This document shows positions 25,778-33,064 of a stretch of 64,000 nt of DNA, in pieces. Source of the stretch: Bacteroidales bacterium (GTDB lineage: Bacteria > Bacteroidota > Bacteroidia > Bacteroidales > UBA12077); NCBI GenBank assembly GCA_030637515.1, contig DAOWGM010000073.1, positions 1 through 64,000 on the forward strand, given 5' to 3'. The notes below the pieces were generated by a model. That model saw only the letters and a list, made by a program, of their open reading frames with translations, was not told the DNA's origin and did no database searches. The translations under genes and the position numbers were made by a program. Within the stretch, counting starts at the first letter, position 1, and each line of letters starts with the position of its first letter.

Positions 25778-26208
25778 CCGATTACCTGATCTAAAATATT
25801 ATTGTATTCATATAATCAATTACTTATAAGGTGTAATTAAAGTAATAATTCAATAATATTATAACAATTTATTCATTTTCATATAAAATCAAACCCTACT
25901 CATAACTTATTATGCTCTATTTCTGTTTATTATGACTTTATTGTTAAAGAAATGGTTTACGTAATCAATAATAGTAATAAATCAAGCTATAAATGCTCCA
26001 AAAACAATCAAATTATAGCAATTTATATAGATATAAGCATTGTATTTGTCTTATTAAATATAAACGCCACATTGATTTTAATCAAGTTTCTACTTATTAA
26101 TATGCATATATGATAAAATTGGGTAAACTTTAGGCTTATCTTAAAAAAAACTCTTAAAAACCAATACCTGAATATCACATATGTAAACTACAAAATCCAT
26201 ACTAATAA

Positions 26209-26244
26209 TTACATTTGTAAATAATATTATAATTACATTTGTAA
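26209..26244. promoter_or_regulatory. Double operator TTACATTTGTAA before HTH gene
   Basis: TTACATTTGTAA occurs at 26209-26220 and again at 26233-26244, 24 bases apart, and a third half-site TTTACAT follows at 26254-26260 right before ATG 26262. This spacing in front of a small HTH repressor gene is what autoregulated operators look like. Confidence 0.6.
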
Positions 26245-26261
26245 TATTAACTGTTTACATT

Positions 26262-26696
26262 ATGAAAGACCGAATAATTCAATTTCTTAAAGAAAACAAC
26301 CTAACATCAACAAAATTTGCTGATGTCATTGGTGTTCAGCGTTCCAGCATATCTCATATATTATCAGGAAGAAACAAACCAAGCTACGATTTTATAGAAA
26401 AAATGTTACTTTCTTACCCTGAAATAGACGCCCAATGGCTTATTACCGGTAAAGGGAACATGTTTTTAAACCAACCTTCGTTATTTAAATCTGAGGCTGA
26501 AACATCTGAAAAAGTGTTAAGCTCGCCAGAATCGCATATTCAAAATTCTGTAAATAGTATATCGGAAATAAGGGAAACTGAGAAAGAAAAGGAAATAACA
26601 CCTAAAATTCATCATTTAAGTGATGAAAAAAAGATAATTGAAAAAGTTTTGATTTTTTATCAAAATGGTACTTTTAAAGAATTCATTCCTGAGTAA
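26262..26696 (+). CDS. Small HTH (XRE-like) transcriptional regulator
   Basis: A 144-residue cytoplasmic protein. Residues 1-60 are an XRE-type helix-turn-helix (LTSTKFADVIGVQRSSISHILSGRNKPSYDFIEKML, then DAQWLITGKGNMF), a form common in Bacteroidota. The rest is a low-complexity acidic/Ser-rich linker and a charged C-terminal helix with VLIFYQNGTFKEF. It probably represses its own gene through the palindromes at 26209-26244. The start codon follows a TTTACAT half-site. Its stop is 35 bases before pyrD, so the two may be co-transcribed, although pyrD has its own -7 word. Confidence 0.83.
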   Translation: MKDRIIQFLKENNLTSTKFADVIGVQRSSISHILSGRNKPSYDFIEKMLLSYPEIDAQWLITGKGNMFLNQPSLFKSEAETSEKVLSSPESHIQNSVNSISEIRETEKEKEITPKIHHLSDEKKIIEKVLIFYQNGTFKEFIPE

Positions 26697-26713
26697 ATTT
26701 GTATTAATCGTAT

Positions 26714-26721
26714 TATCTTTG
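26714..26721 (+). promoter_or_regulatory. TAnnTTTG -7 element before pyrD
   Basis: TATCTTTG matches TAnnTTTG. A transcript starting about seven bases on would have a leader of only a few bases before ATG 26732. No good -33 box is seen. Confidence 0.4.
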
Positions 26722-26731
26722 TAAAAAAACG

Positions 26732-27763
26732 ATGTATAAGTTTATTATTCGCCCTCTTCTATTTCTTCTTCAACCAGAAAGTATACACGCATTAATAGTA
26801 ATTATCCTTAAAATTGGATTTAAAATCCCTGGAATAGCATTTCTGGTAAGGAAAATGTATGCAGTTAAAGACATTCGCCTAAAAACCAATTTTTTGGGAC
26901 TTGAATTCGATAATCCTGTTGGGTTTGCAGCTGGTTTCGATAAAAATGCTGAGGTTTATAATCAGTTTTCTAATTTTGGGTTTTCTTTTATTGAAATAGG
27001 TACTGTTACTCCATTAGCTCAGCCCGGGAATCCTAAACCGAGATCTTTCAGAATACCTAAAGATTCAGGTTTAATTAATCGTATGGGATTTAATAATAAA
27101 GGAGTCGATTTTGCAGTTGAAAAGCTTAGAAATAAGAAGCATAAAGTAATTATTGGTGGTAATATTGGTAAAAATACCGCTACTGCAAATAACGATGCTC
27201 TAAATGATTATGTAGTATGTTTTGAGAAACTTTATGACCACGCTGATTACTTTGTGGTTAATTTAAGTTGTCCAAACATCAAGGATTTAAGAAAATTACA
27301 AGATAAAGATTCTACTATTAATATATTGAATAAACTAACAGAAATAAGGGCGGAGAAGTCATTACGTAAGCCTATTTTGTTAAAAATATCCCCTGATTTA
27401 ACAAACGATCAACTCGATGATGTTATTGAAACCTTTAAAATAACTGATATTGACGGTATTGTAGCTACAAACACAACAGTTTCAAGAGATAATCTACTAA
27501 CTGACACTAAACGTGTTGAAGAAATTGCAAATGGTGGTTTAAGCGGAAAACCACTAACAAAAAGATCTACTGAAATTATTAAATATTTAACTGATAAATC
27601 GAATGGAACAATTCCGATTATTGGTGTTGGTGGAATAATGACAGTTCAAGATGCAATAGATAAACTTGATGCAGGAGCAACCTTAATTCAAGTTTACACA
27701 GGCTTTATATACGAAGGTCCTGGTTTTGTTAAGCAAATAAATAAGACCTTATTAAAGAAATAG
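26732..27763 (+). CDS. pyrD: Dihydroorotate dehydrogenase, quinone-type
   Basis: A 343-residue class 2-like DHODH: an N-terminal membrane-associating extension (residues 1-45) precedes the FMN barrel. Motifs are GFAAGFDKNAE, TVTPLAQPGNPKPR, LINRMGFNNKG, NIGKN, TNTTVSR, GGLSGKPLTKRS and GVGGI. It catalyses dihydroorotate to orotate in pyrimidine synthesis and feeds electrons to quinone. At the catalytic base position it has Cys, C180 in NLSCPN, where class 2 enzymes such as E. coli PyrD usually have Ser. Length and extension are those of class 2. Confidence 0.93.
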   Translation: MYKFIIRPLLFLLQPESIHALIVIILKIGFKIPGIAFLVRKMYAVKDIRLKTNFLGLEFDNPVGFAAGFDKNAEVYNQFSNFGFSFIEIGTVTPLAQPGNPKPRSFRIPKDSGLINRMGFNNKGVDFAVEKLRNKKHKVIIGGNIGKNTATANNDALNDYVVCFEKLYDHADYFVVNLSCPNIKDLRKLQDKDSTINILNKLTEIRAEKSLRKPILLKISPDLTNDQLDDVIETFKITDIDGIVATNTTVSRDNLLTDTKRVEEIANGGLSGKPLTKRSTEIIKYLTDKSNGTIPIIGVGGIMTVQDAIDKLDAGATLIQVYTGFIYEGPGFVKQINKTLLKK

Positions 27764-27785
27764 GTAAAAGAAGATATATGAAAAT

Positions 27786-27816
27786 AAAAAAGAGAAGCTT
27801 TAGCTTCTCTTTTTTT
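27786..27816. terminator. Bidirectional terminator between pyrD and tRNA-Lys
   Basis: AAAAAGAGAAGC and GCTTCTCTTTTTT arms around TTTA, with T-runs on both strands. It can end pyrD (+) and the tRNA transcript (-). Confidence 0.8.
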
Positions 27817-27817
27817 G

Positions 27818-27890
27818 TGACCCAACAGGGGCTCGAACCCTGGACCCCATCCTTAAAAGGGATGTGCTCTACCAGCTGAGCTATTGAGTC
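27818..27890 (-). tRNA. tRNA-Lys (anticodon TTT), copy 1
   Basis: Read on the minus strand, the 73 bases fold as a full cloverleaf: acceptor GACTCAA/TTGGGTC, D arm GCTC...GAGC, anticodon arm CATCC-CTTTTAA-GGATG (anticodon TTT), and T arm CAGGG-TTCGAGC-CCCTG. The discriminator is A and CCA is not encoded. Identical to copy 2. Confidence 0.95.
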
Positions 27891-28030
27891 AATCATTTTG
27901 GGACTGCAAATGTAATATCTTATATGTTAAATGCAAATCTTTTTTTAAAATAATTTCAATATTTTTTTACTTAAATAAAGTTGTTAACTACTCTTTGTAA
28001 CGTATTGTATTACAAATTGTTGAAAAAACA

Positions 28031-28059
28031 AAAAGAGAAGCAGTATTTGCTTCTCTTTT
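28031..28059 (-). terminator. Terminator for tRNA-Lys copy 2
   Basis: AAAAGAGAAGC and GCTTCTCTTTT arms around AGTATTT, followed by T-rich sequence on the minus strand. It is a close relative of the terminator after copy 1, with a different loop. Confidence 0.65.
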
Positions 28060-28060
28060 G

Positions 28061-28133
28061 TGACCCAACAGGGGCTCGAACCCTGGACCCCATCCTTAAA
28101 AGGGATGTGCTCTACCAGCTGAGCTATTGAGTC
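28061..28133 (-). tRNA. tRNA-Lys (anticodon TTT), copy 2
   Basis: The 73-base gene is identical to copy 1, 243 bases away. The short flanks also match (TTCTCTTTTGTGACC and GAGTCAATC), which suggests a local duplication of tRNA plus terminator. Confidence 0.95.
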
Positions 28134-28359
28134 AATCGGATTGCAAAAATAAAACCTTTTTTTATAAATCAAAAGAATTCAAAAAAAAATATCATATTAA
28201 TTTACTAAATAATAAATCCAGTAGATTTTTATAAAAATTTACAAAGCTTAAAAGCCTCTTAAACAATGGAAATGCTGTATAAATATTAGAAAAGAAATAG
28301 TTTGTTATCGATTGAAAAAAAATCTCTGTATAATTGCAAAATAATAAATAAGTAATAAA

Positions 28360-28767
28360 ATGTTCACTTTTGAAACAAAAATAAGAGTACGCTACGGTGA
28401 AACAGATAAGATGGGGTATGTATATTATGGAAATTATCCATTATATTATGAGGTAGGACGTACCGAATTAATGCGTAATTTTGGTTTTTCATATAAGAAA
28501 ATTGAAGATATGGGTATTATTTTACCTGTAAAGACATTGGATGTCAAATACCATAAGGCTGCAATGTATGATGATCTTTTGACTTTAAATACCACGATTA
28601 AAGAGATACCGGGCATCAGAATAACATTTAATTATGAAGTCTTAAACGAAAAAGGGGAATTGCTAAACGAAGGTACTACAATGTTAATTTTTGTTGATGA
28701 AAAAACCAGGAGACCCCGAAAAGCACCCGATGAATTAATTCAGAAATTAGAACCATACTTTAAATAA
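28360..28767 (+). CDS. YbgC/FadM-like acyl-CoA thioesterase (hotdog fold)
   Basis: A 135-residue hotdog-fold thioesterase. The N-terminal signature RYGETDKMGYVYYGNY contains the catalytic-type Asp and the G-x2-Y-x2-NY helix start; LDVKYHKAAMYDD follows. Members hydrolyse short or branched acyl-CoA or acyl-ACP esters. Length is normal. It is monocistronic, with a terminator 5 bases after its stop. The exact acyl specificity is unknown. Confidence 0.88.
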   Translation: MFTFETKIRVRYGETDKMGYVYYGNYPLYYEVGRTELMRNFGFSYKKIEDMGIILPVKTLDVKYHKAAMYDDLLTLNTTIKEIPGIRITFNYEVLNEKGELLNEGTTMLIFVDEKTRRPRKAPDELIQKLEPYFK

Positions 28768-28771
28768 ACTT

Positions 28772-28803
28772 AAGAGGAGCATTAAAAATGCTCCTCTTTT
28801 TGA
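28772..28803 (+). terminator. Intrinsic terminator
   Basis: AGAGGAGCATT and AATGCTCCTCT arms around AAA, followed by TTTT, directly after the thioesterase stop. Confidence 0.8.
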
Positions 28804-28927
28804 TTTCTATCATTCTTTTAGATCATTTTTTTGAAATACTTGTAATGTTTTTAAAATCGATTCGTCTTGTTATTGAATTGAGCTCATAATAAACAATTGA
28901 AAATTTAAAACATTAAAAAAAGTAATC

Positions 28928-29434
28928 ATGAAAAAGATAATTTTAGTTTTAGTAATAGCAGCATTTCCATTTATACTTAACGCACAGGATTTTGTTGATA
29001 ATTTAATAAGTAAATATCAAGGTGAAAAAGGATTTACAACAATAGTAATTAACAGTGCTTTATTTGATATTGTTGCTGCCATTGATGATGATGAAGATCT
29101 TCAGAAAATGAAAGGCATGATAGATAATATACGAATAATTGCAATGGAAGACCATGTTAGCTCTGATATTAATTTTTTCGAAGAAATGAAATCTCAGGTT
29201 GACACAAAAGCTTATGTAGAGCTTATGACTATTAAAGAACATGATAATGATGTGGTATTTTATGTGAAATATGCAGGAAAGGATATCGAGGAGTTAATGC
29301 TGGTTGCTGGAGGTCATGATGATAATGCTGTAATAAGTATAAAAGGCAAAATTGATTTAAAACAATTAGCTTCTTTATCAAACTCAGTGCATATATCAGG
29401 ATTTGAGTACCTCGATGAATTAGAGAATCATTAA
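28928..29434 (+). CDS. DUF4252 exported protein, paralogue 1
   Basis: A 168-residue protein with a signal peptide (MKKIILVLVIAAFPFILNAQ) and a DUF4252 domain: LISKYQGEKGFTTIVINS at the start, DNIRIIAMEDHV in the middle and AVISIKGKIDLKQLASLSNSV at the end. It is one of three paralogues that surround a sigma/anti-sigma pair here. The function of DUF4252 is unknown; sigma-linked copies are common in Bacteroidota, suggesting an envelope-stress or sensing role. A weak hairpin follows the stop. Confidence 0.82.
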   Translation: MKKIILVLVIAAFPFILNAQDFVDNLISKYQGEKGFTTIVINSALFDIVAAIDDDEDLQKMKGMIDNIRIIAMEDHVSSDINFFEEMKSQVDTKAYVELMTIKEHDNDVVFYVKYAGKDIEELMLVAGGHDDNAVISIKGKIDLKQLASLSNSVHISGFEYLDELENH

Positions 29435-29436
29435 TA

Positions 29437-29459
29437 AAAGGGAGTATTTTACTCCCTTT
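29437..29459 (+). terminator. Weak hairpin between DUF4252 and sigma gene
   Basis: AAAGGGAGT and ACTCCCTTT arms around ATTTT, followed by only a short T-tract (TTTCTC). It could partly terminate the first DUF4252 transcript. Confidence 0.5.
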
Positions 29460-29503
29460 CTCAAAATTAATTTGTAATTTTCATGGTCTTGAATTGGGAA
29501 TAA

Positions 29504-30049
29504 ATGACTGCTGAAACTTTTAAAGAAAACATATTACCATTAAACAGGAAATTGCTTGGATTTGCAAATCGATTTATGCAAGATATGGATGATTCTAAAG
29601 ATGTAGTTCAAGAAATATATGTTAAACTGTGGAATATGCGTACTGAACTTGATAAATACAATAGTGTAGAAGCTTTAGCAATGAGAATGACACGAAATCT
29701 TTGTTTAGATAAAATAAAACTAAAAAAAACAGTGCCATTAAGTGGAATTGAAAGAAATGAAACAGCAGCAGAATCGTTGAATAAGGAAAAACAAACAGAA
29801 ATTAACCTCGCATACGAAAGAGCAAAAGACGCAATTAATAAACTTGATGAGCCACAGAAAACAATTATGCAATTGCGTGATATTGAAGGATATGATTATG
29901 AGGAAATTTCGCAAATACTTAATATGAATATAAATACTATTCGTGTTAGTTTATCCAGAGCAAGAAAAAAGATAAGAGAACAACTATTAAATAAATATTA
30001 TAACCATGGATCTGAAAAGAATAAAAGTTCTGTTAGAGAAATATTATAG
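29504..30049 (+). CDS. ECF-type RNA polymerase sigma factor
   Basis: A 181-residue sigma-70 family protein. Region 2 is at residues about 10-75 (MQDMDDSKDVVQEIYVKLW, ALAMRMTRNLCLDKIK) and region 4 at about 110-160 (LDEPQKTIMQLRDIEGYDYEEISQILNMNINTIRVSLSRARKKIREQL). It should direct RNA polymerase to the promoters of this locus. Its last 44 bases overlap the start of the anti-sigma gene, so translation is coupled. A signal from the envelope through that anti-sigma factor is expected. Confidence 0.92.
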   Translation: MTAETFKENILPLNRKLLGFANRFMQDMDDSKDVVQEIYVKLWNMRTELDKYNSVEALAMRMTRNLCLDKIKLKKTVPLSGIERNETAAESLNKEKQTEINLAYERAKDAINKLDEPQKTIMQLRDIEGYDYEEISQILNMNINTIRVSLSRARKKIREQLLNKYYNHGSEKNKSSVREIL

Positions 30050-30578
30050 TGGTGAATCTACGTTGGACGAAGAAAATATTCTCCGCGAGTATTTTAATAG
30101 CGAAGTAGTAGATAGTGAGCTTATTGCAGATAAGGATATATTCTTATATCAATCACAGGAGAATGCTAAAAGTGATGATATGCCAGATATTTCAGATCAA
30201 ATTTGGGATACACTAAAAGATATTGATAGCAAGAACGTGCAAACTAAAAAGAGTGTAAATTATTTATATTTAAGAATTGCAGCAAGTATAATAATATTAA
30301 TGGGTTCTTATTATCTTTTAAGGAATGAAGTTTTTAATAAAGAACAAGATATTCAGTTTTCAGATACATATGATAACCCTGAAATCGCTTACCAACAAGC
30401 AAAAGAAACTCTTTTGTATGTTTCTGCAATGTTAAATAATGGAACAGATCATTTAGAACCTATTCAAAAAGTTAGCGAAGGAACTGAACAATTATATAAA
30501 TTGTCAAGCTTTAATAAAGGACTGAAAGAGTTAAGTCCTGTAAGTAAATTCGAAGTAGCAGATAAATATATTAAATAA
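30006..30578 (+). CDS. Membrane anti-sigma factor-like protein
   Basis: A 190-residue protein: an N-terminal cytoplasmic helical part (LLEKYYSGESTLDEENILREYF) typical of Bacteroidota anti-sigma partners, one membrane helix at about residues 87-105 (YLRIAASIIILMGSYYLL), and a periplasmic C-terminal tail. Its ATG lies 44 bases inside the sigma gene and the next DUF4252 gene starts 7 bases after its stop, so a sigma/anti-sigma/DUF4252 operon is clear. The anti-sigma role is inferred from architecture and position. Confidence 0.78.
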   Translation: MDLKRIKVLLEKYYSGESTLDEENILREYFNSEVVDSELIADKDIFLYQSQENAKSDDMPDISDQIWDTLKDIDSKNVQTKKSVNYLYLRIAASIIILMGSYYLLRNEVFNKEQDIQFSDTYDNPEIAYQQAKETLLYVSAMLNNGTDHLEPIQKVSEGTEQLYKLSSFNKGLKELSPVSKFEVADKYIK

Positions 30579-30585
30579 TAAAACC

Positions 30586-31095
30586 ATGAAAAAAATTATT
30601 TTATTATTAACCGTAGTGCTTTTAAATCTACCCGGATTTTCCCAGAATACACCGGTAGATGATCTTTTTGACAAATACAGTGGACAAGAAGGCTTTACTT
30701 CAGTTTATATTACAAGCTATATGTTTAGCATGTTTACTGATGTAGAAACAAATGATCCTGAATTTGATGAGTTAATGAAGAATTTAAAGGGAATTAAGAT
30801 TCTTGCAACAGATGAAACATATGAAGGAAATGCTAATTTTTATAAGGAAATTATTGATAAGCTTCCAATGGAGGATTACAAAGTATTAATGGTAATCAAG
30901 GAAAAAGATCAGGATGTAAAATTTCTTATTAATGAAAAAGATGGTAAAATTATTGAACTTCTACTAATTGCAGGAGGAAAGGATGAGAATGCCTTAATAA
31001 GTATTAAAGGAAATATTGATTTGAAAAACATCTCAAAATTATCGAAGTCAATGAACATTAATGGGCTTGAACATCTTGAAGAAATTGATAAATAA
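30586..31095 (+). CDS. DUF4252 exported protein, paralogue 2
   Basis: A 169-residue protein with a signal peptide (MKKIILLLTVVLLNLPGFSQ) and a DUF4252 domain. LFDKYSGQEGFTSVYITS, LKGIKILATDETYEG and ALISIKGNIDLKNISKLSKS line up with the matching segments of paralogue 1. It starts 7 bases after the anti-sigma stop and ends 7 bases before paralogue 3, so it is co-transcribed. Confidence 0.83.
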   Translation: MKKIILLLTVVLLNLPGFSQNTPVDDLFDKYSGQEGFTSVYITSYMFSMFTDVETNDPEFDELMKNLKGIKILATDETYEGNANFYKEIIDKLPMEDYKVLMVIKEKDQDVKFLINEKDGKIIELLLIAGGKDENALISIKGNIDLKNISKLSKSMNINGLEHLEEIDK

Positions 31096-31102
31096 TTAAA
31101 CC

Positions 31103-31624
31103 ATGAAGAAAACTACATTACTATTAATAATCTTAATACTGGGATTACAATTTTCTTGTATTACCGATAAAAATAAATATAAAGAAACTGACATTTTTGA
31201 AGAATATGAAGCCGAAAACGGTTTTGCCATTTTGCATATTCCTCCTGTTTTATTTAAAATAGTCCTATCATTATCAGATGATGAAGAGTATAATTCAAAA
31301 GAGCTTTTAGATAAGGTAGAGGTAATTAAATTTATGATGTTTGAGGAGAAAGAAAATACTCTTACCTTGGATGATTTAAAACATTCCCTTAATGCTAAAA
31401 TAAAAGACTTCAATTATAATCTTCTTACCAGAATAGCACAAGAGGATAACGACATATCTATTTATATAATAGAAAGTGAGAATAGTATTCGAGAAGTATT
31501 GGTAACTATAATTTCTGAAAATGAATATATGGGTATTAATATTTTAGGAGAGCTAACAAAAGAGGAGGTAATGAAAGTTTATAAATCCATTAATATGGAC
31601 AAGGTTAAACTGAGCGGGAATTAA
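31103..31624 (+). CDS. DUF4252 lipoprotein, paralogue 3
   Basis: A 173-residue lipoprotein (lipobox LQFSC, about C19) with a more divergent DUF4252 domain: EYEAENGFAILHIPPVLFKIVLSL and YMGINILGELTKEEVMKVYKS. It closes the sigma/anti-sigma operon. The change from a cleaved signal peptide to a lipid anchor suggests that at least this copy is held at a membrane. A terminator follows. Confidence 0.78.
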   Translation: MKKTTLLLIILILGLQFSCITDKNKYKETDIFEEYEAENGFAILHIPPVLFKIVLSLSDDEEYNSKELLDKVEVIKFMMFEEKENTLTLDDLKHSLNAKIKDFNYNLLTRIAQEDNDISIYIIESENSIREVLVTIISENEYMGINILGELTKEEVMKVYKSINMDKVKLSGN

Positions 31625-31647
31625 ATATCTTATAATTAATAATTTGC

Positions 31648-31685
31648 AATGAGTGGGATAATGAAAATTCCACTCATTTTTTTTT
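31648..31685 (+). terminator. Intrinsic terminator of sigma/DUF4252 operon
   Basis: AATGAGTGG and CCACTCATT arms around GATAATGAAAATT, followed by a run of T. Confidence 0.75.
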
Positions 31686-31867
31686 GGCATAGTACTTACT
31701 TTATGATGTTTAAGTGAAACAAAACAAGAGACTTGTTTGTAATATATTTGGTTCAATTGATTTGAGAGAAAAATACTCATTAACGGAACCTTTTTATATA
31801 TTTTAACGTCTTATTAAAAACCGGCTTAAAATTAATTGCTAACCAAAATACTAAACTTATGCAAAAT

Positions 31868-33016
31868 ATGAAAAAATTAATTGCAATGATGCTAATGCTT
31901 ACAATGGTATTTTTTATTGCATGTGACAAAGATGAAGATAATAATGAAATGTCTCCTGCAGATGCTAAGGTTGCTTTAGAAGAGCTTAATACCGATATGT
32001 CAGGTTATTTTGATGAAATGTTAAATGCTGAAGGAGTAAAAGCTATGGAAGCTCTTATGGAGCTGCCATTAGATCCTTTTAGTGGTAAAAAATCAAATGA
32101 ACCTAGTGCTGTTCTTTTAAACATGCAAAAATTAATACTTCCTTCTAACTATGAAAGAACAAAAATTGCTTTAGAGACAGGATTGTTTGATTTTGATAGT
32201 AATGTAGGAACATATACCTGGAATGCTACTTACGAAAAATGGGATGTAGCTCATGGAGTTCCGAGTTATAAAATTATTATTAATTTTCCAACTGAAAATA
32301 GTACAACTAACGATGCTACAATTACTATTTCAAGTTATGACGAAACTAATATAGGAGAAGATTATTATCCTACAGAACTTGCCGCAGATCTTACAATCGA
32401 CAATATTGAATATGTTAATATTGATTTTTCTGCTTCTTGGAAAACAGGAGGAGAACCTGAAATATTATCAGTTGAAATTTATCTTAACCCATTTACTTTT
32501 GGAGGTAGTTTTAGTAATATTGGAACAACAGCAAGTGTTAACTTTGATATTGATTATGAAGAAATTTTAATTTTTGCTGCAGGCGTTGGAGCTACATTTG
32601 AAACTACAAATTGGGACAATCCTCCTTTAAACATTAATGGTTACATTCAGCTTTTAAATGTAAAAGTAGAGGTTGATGTAAACTTCGAAAATATTGCCCA
32701 AATAATACAAGATGTTGAAAATGGAACATCTACAGCTACAGACTTAGATGAATTAGCTGAAGCAATTAATGCGGAAATTGATGCTTATGTTTCTGTAGAT
32801 GGCGTTAAAGCAGTTGATATAGAATTCGAATTTGATAGAATTTTTTCAGACTATTCAATTCCAATTGACGAAGAAATAGGTTTATATATTAACATCAATT
32901 TCGTATTCTCAGATGGTTCAATTGCACCTGCTTATCCTTATTTCGAAGACTTTGCAACTGACATCGAAGAGTTCTTTTCTTTTCTTGAAGAAATATTCTC
33001 TGGAGATAGTATGTAA
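31868..33016 (+). CDS. Lipoprotein of unknown function
   Basis: A 382-residue lipoprotein starting at ATG 31868 (MKKLIAMMLMLTMVFFIAC, lipobox C19); the open frame also allows ATG 31859. The mature part is acidic and beta-rich, with paired segments such as FDSNVGTYTWNATYEKW, ATITISSYDE and two ladders ending in IYLNPFTFGGSFSN and VDVNFENIAQIIQDVENG. I recognise no domain. It may be a surface or periplasmic beta-barrel-like lipoprotein. It is monocistronic, with a terminator after it. Confidence 0.7.
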   Translation: MKKLIAMMLMLTMVFFIACDKDEDNNEMSPADAKVALEELNTDMSGYFDEMLNAEGVKAMEALMELPLDPFSGKKSNEPSAVLLNMQKLILPSNYERTKIALETGLFDFDSNVGTYTWNATYEKWDVAHGVPSYKIIINFPTENSTTNDATITISSYDETNIGEDYYPTELAADLTIDNIEYVNIDFSASWKTGGEPEILSVEIYLNPFTFGGSFSNIGTTASVNFDIDYEEILIFAAGVGATFETTNWDNPPLNINGYIQLLNVKVEVDVNFENIAQIIQDVENGTSTATDLDELAEAINAEIDAYVSVDGVKAVDIEFEFDRIFSDYSIPIDEEIGLYININFVFSDGSIAPAYPYFEDFATDIEEFFSFLEEIFSGDSM

Positions 33017-33033
33017 GAATATAATTATTACTT

Positions 33034-33064
33034 AAAAAAAGGGGGCTTAAAGGCCCTTTTTTTA
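33034..33064. terminator. Bidirectional terminator
   Basis: AAAAAAAGGG and CCCTTTTTTT arms with a GC-rich inner stem around CTTAAAGG, located between the stops of the unknown lipoprotein gene and the phosphoesterase gene. Confidence 0.75.

Larger units (their letters stand above)
25240..26261. other. Long AT-rich intergenic region rich in TTACA/TGTAA words
   Basis: About 1 kb with no gene I can support. It lies between the symporter start and the HTH gene, both promoters facing out of it. It contains several dyad words of the form TTACA(n2-3)TGTAA at 25680, 25714 and 25765, then a close pair at 26209 and 26233, plus half-sites. The one 66-codon minus-strand frame (25347-25547) lacks any recognisable feature. 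An unannotated small RNA or a long regulatory region is possible. Confidence 0.6.

Noticed and set aside
27984-28172. Minus-strand frame of 62 codons containing IDSIAQLVEH
   Set aside because: It is the translation of a tRNA-Lys gene and its flanks, a known source of false gene calls.
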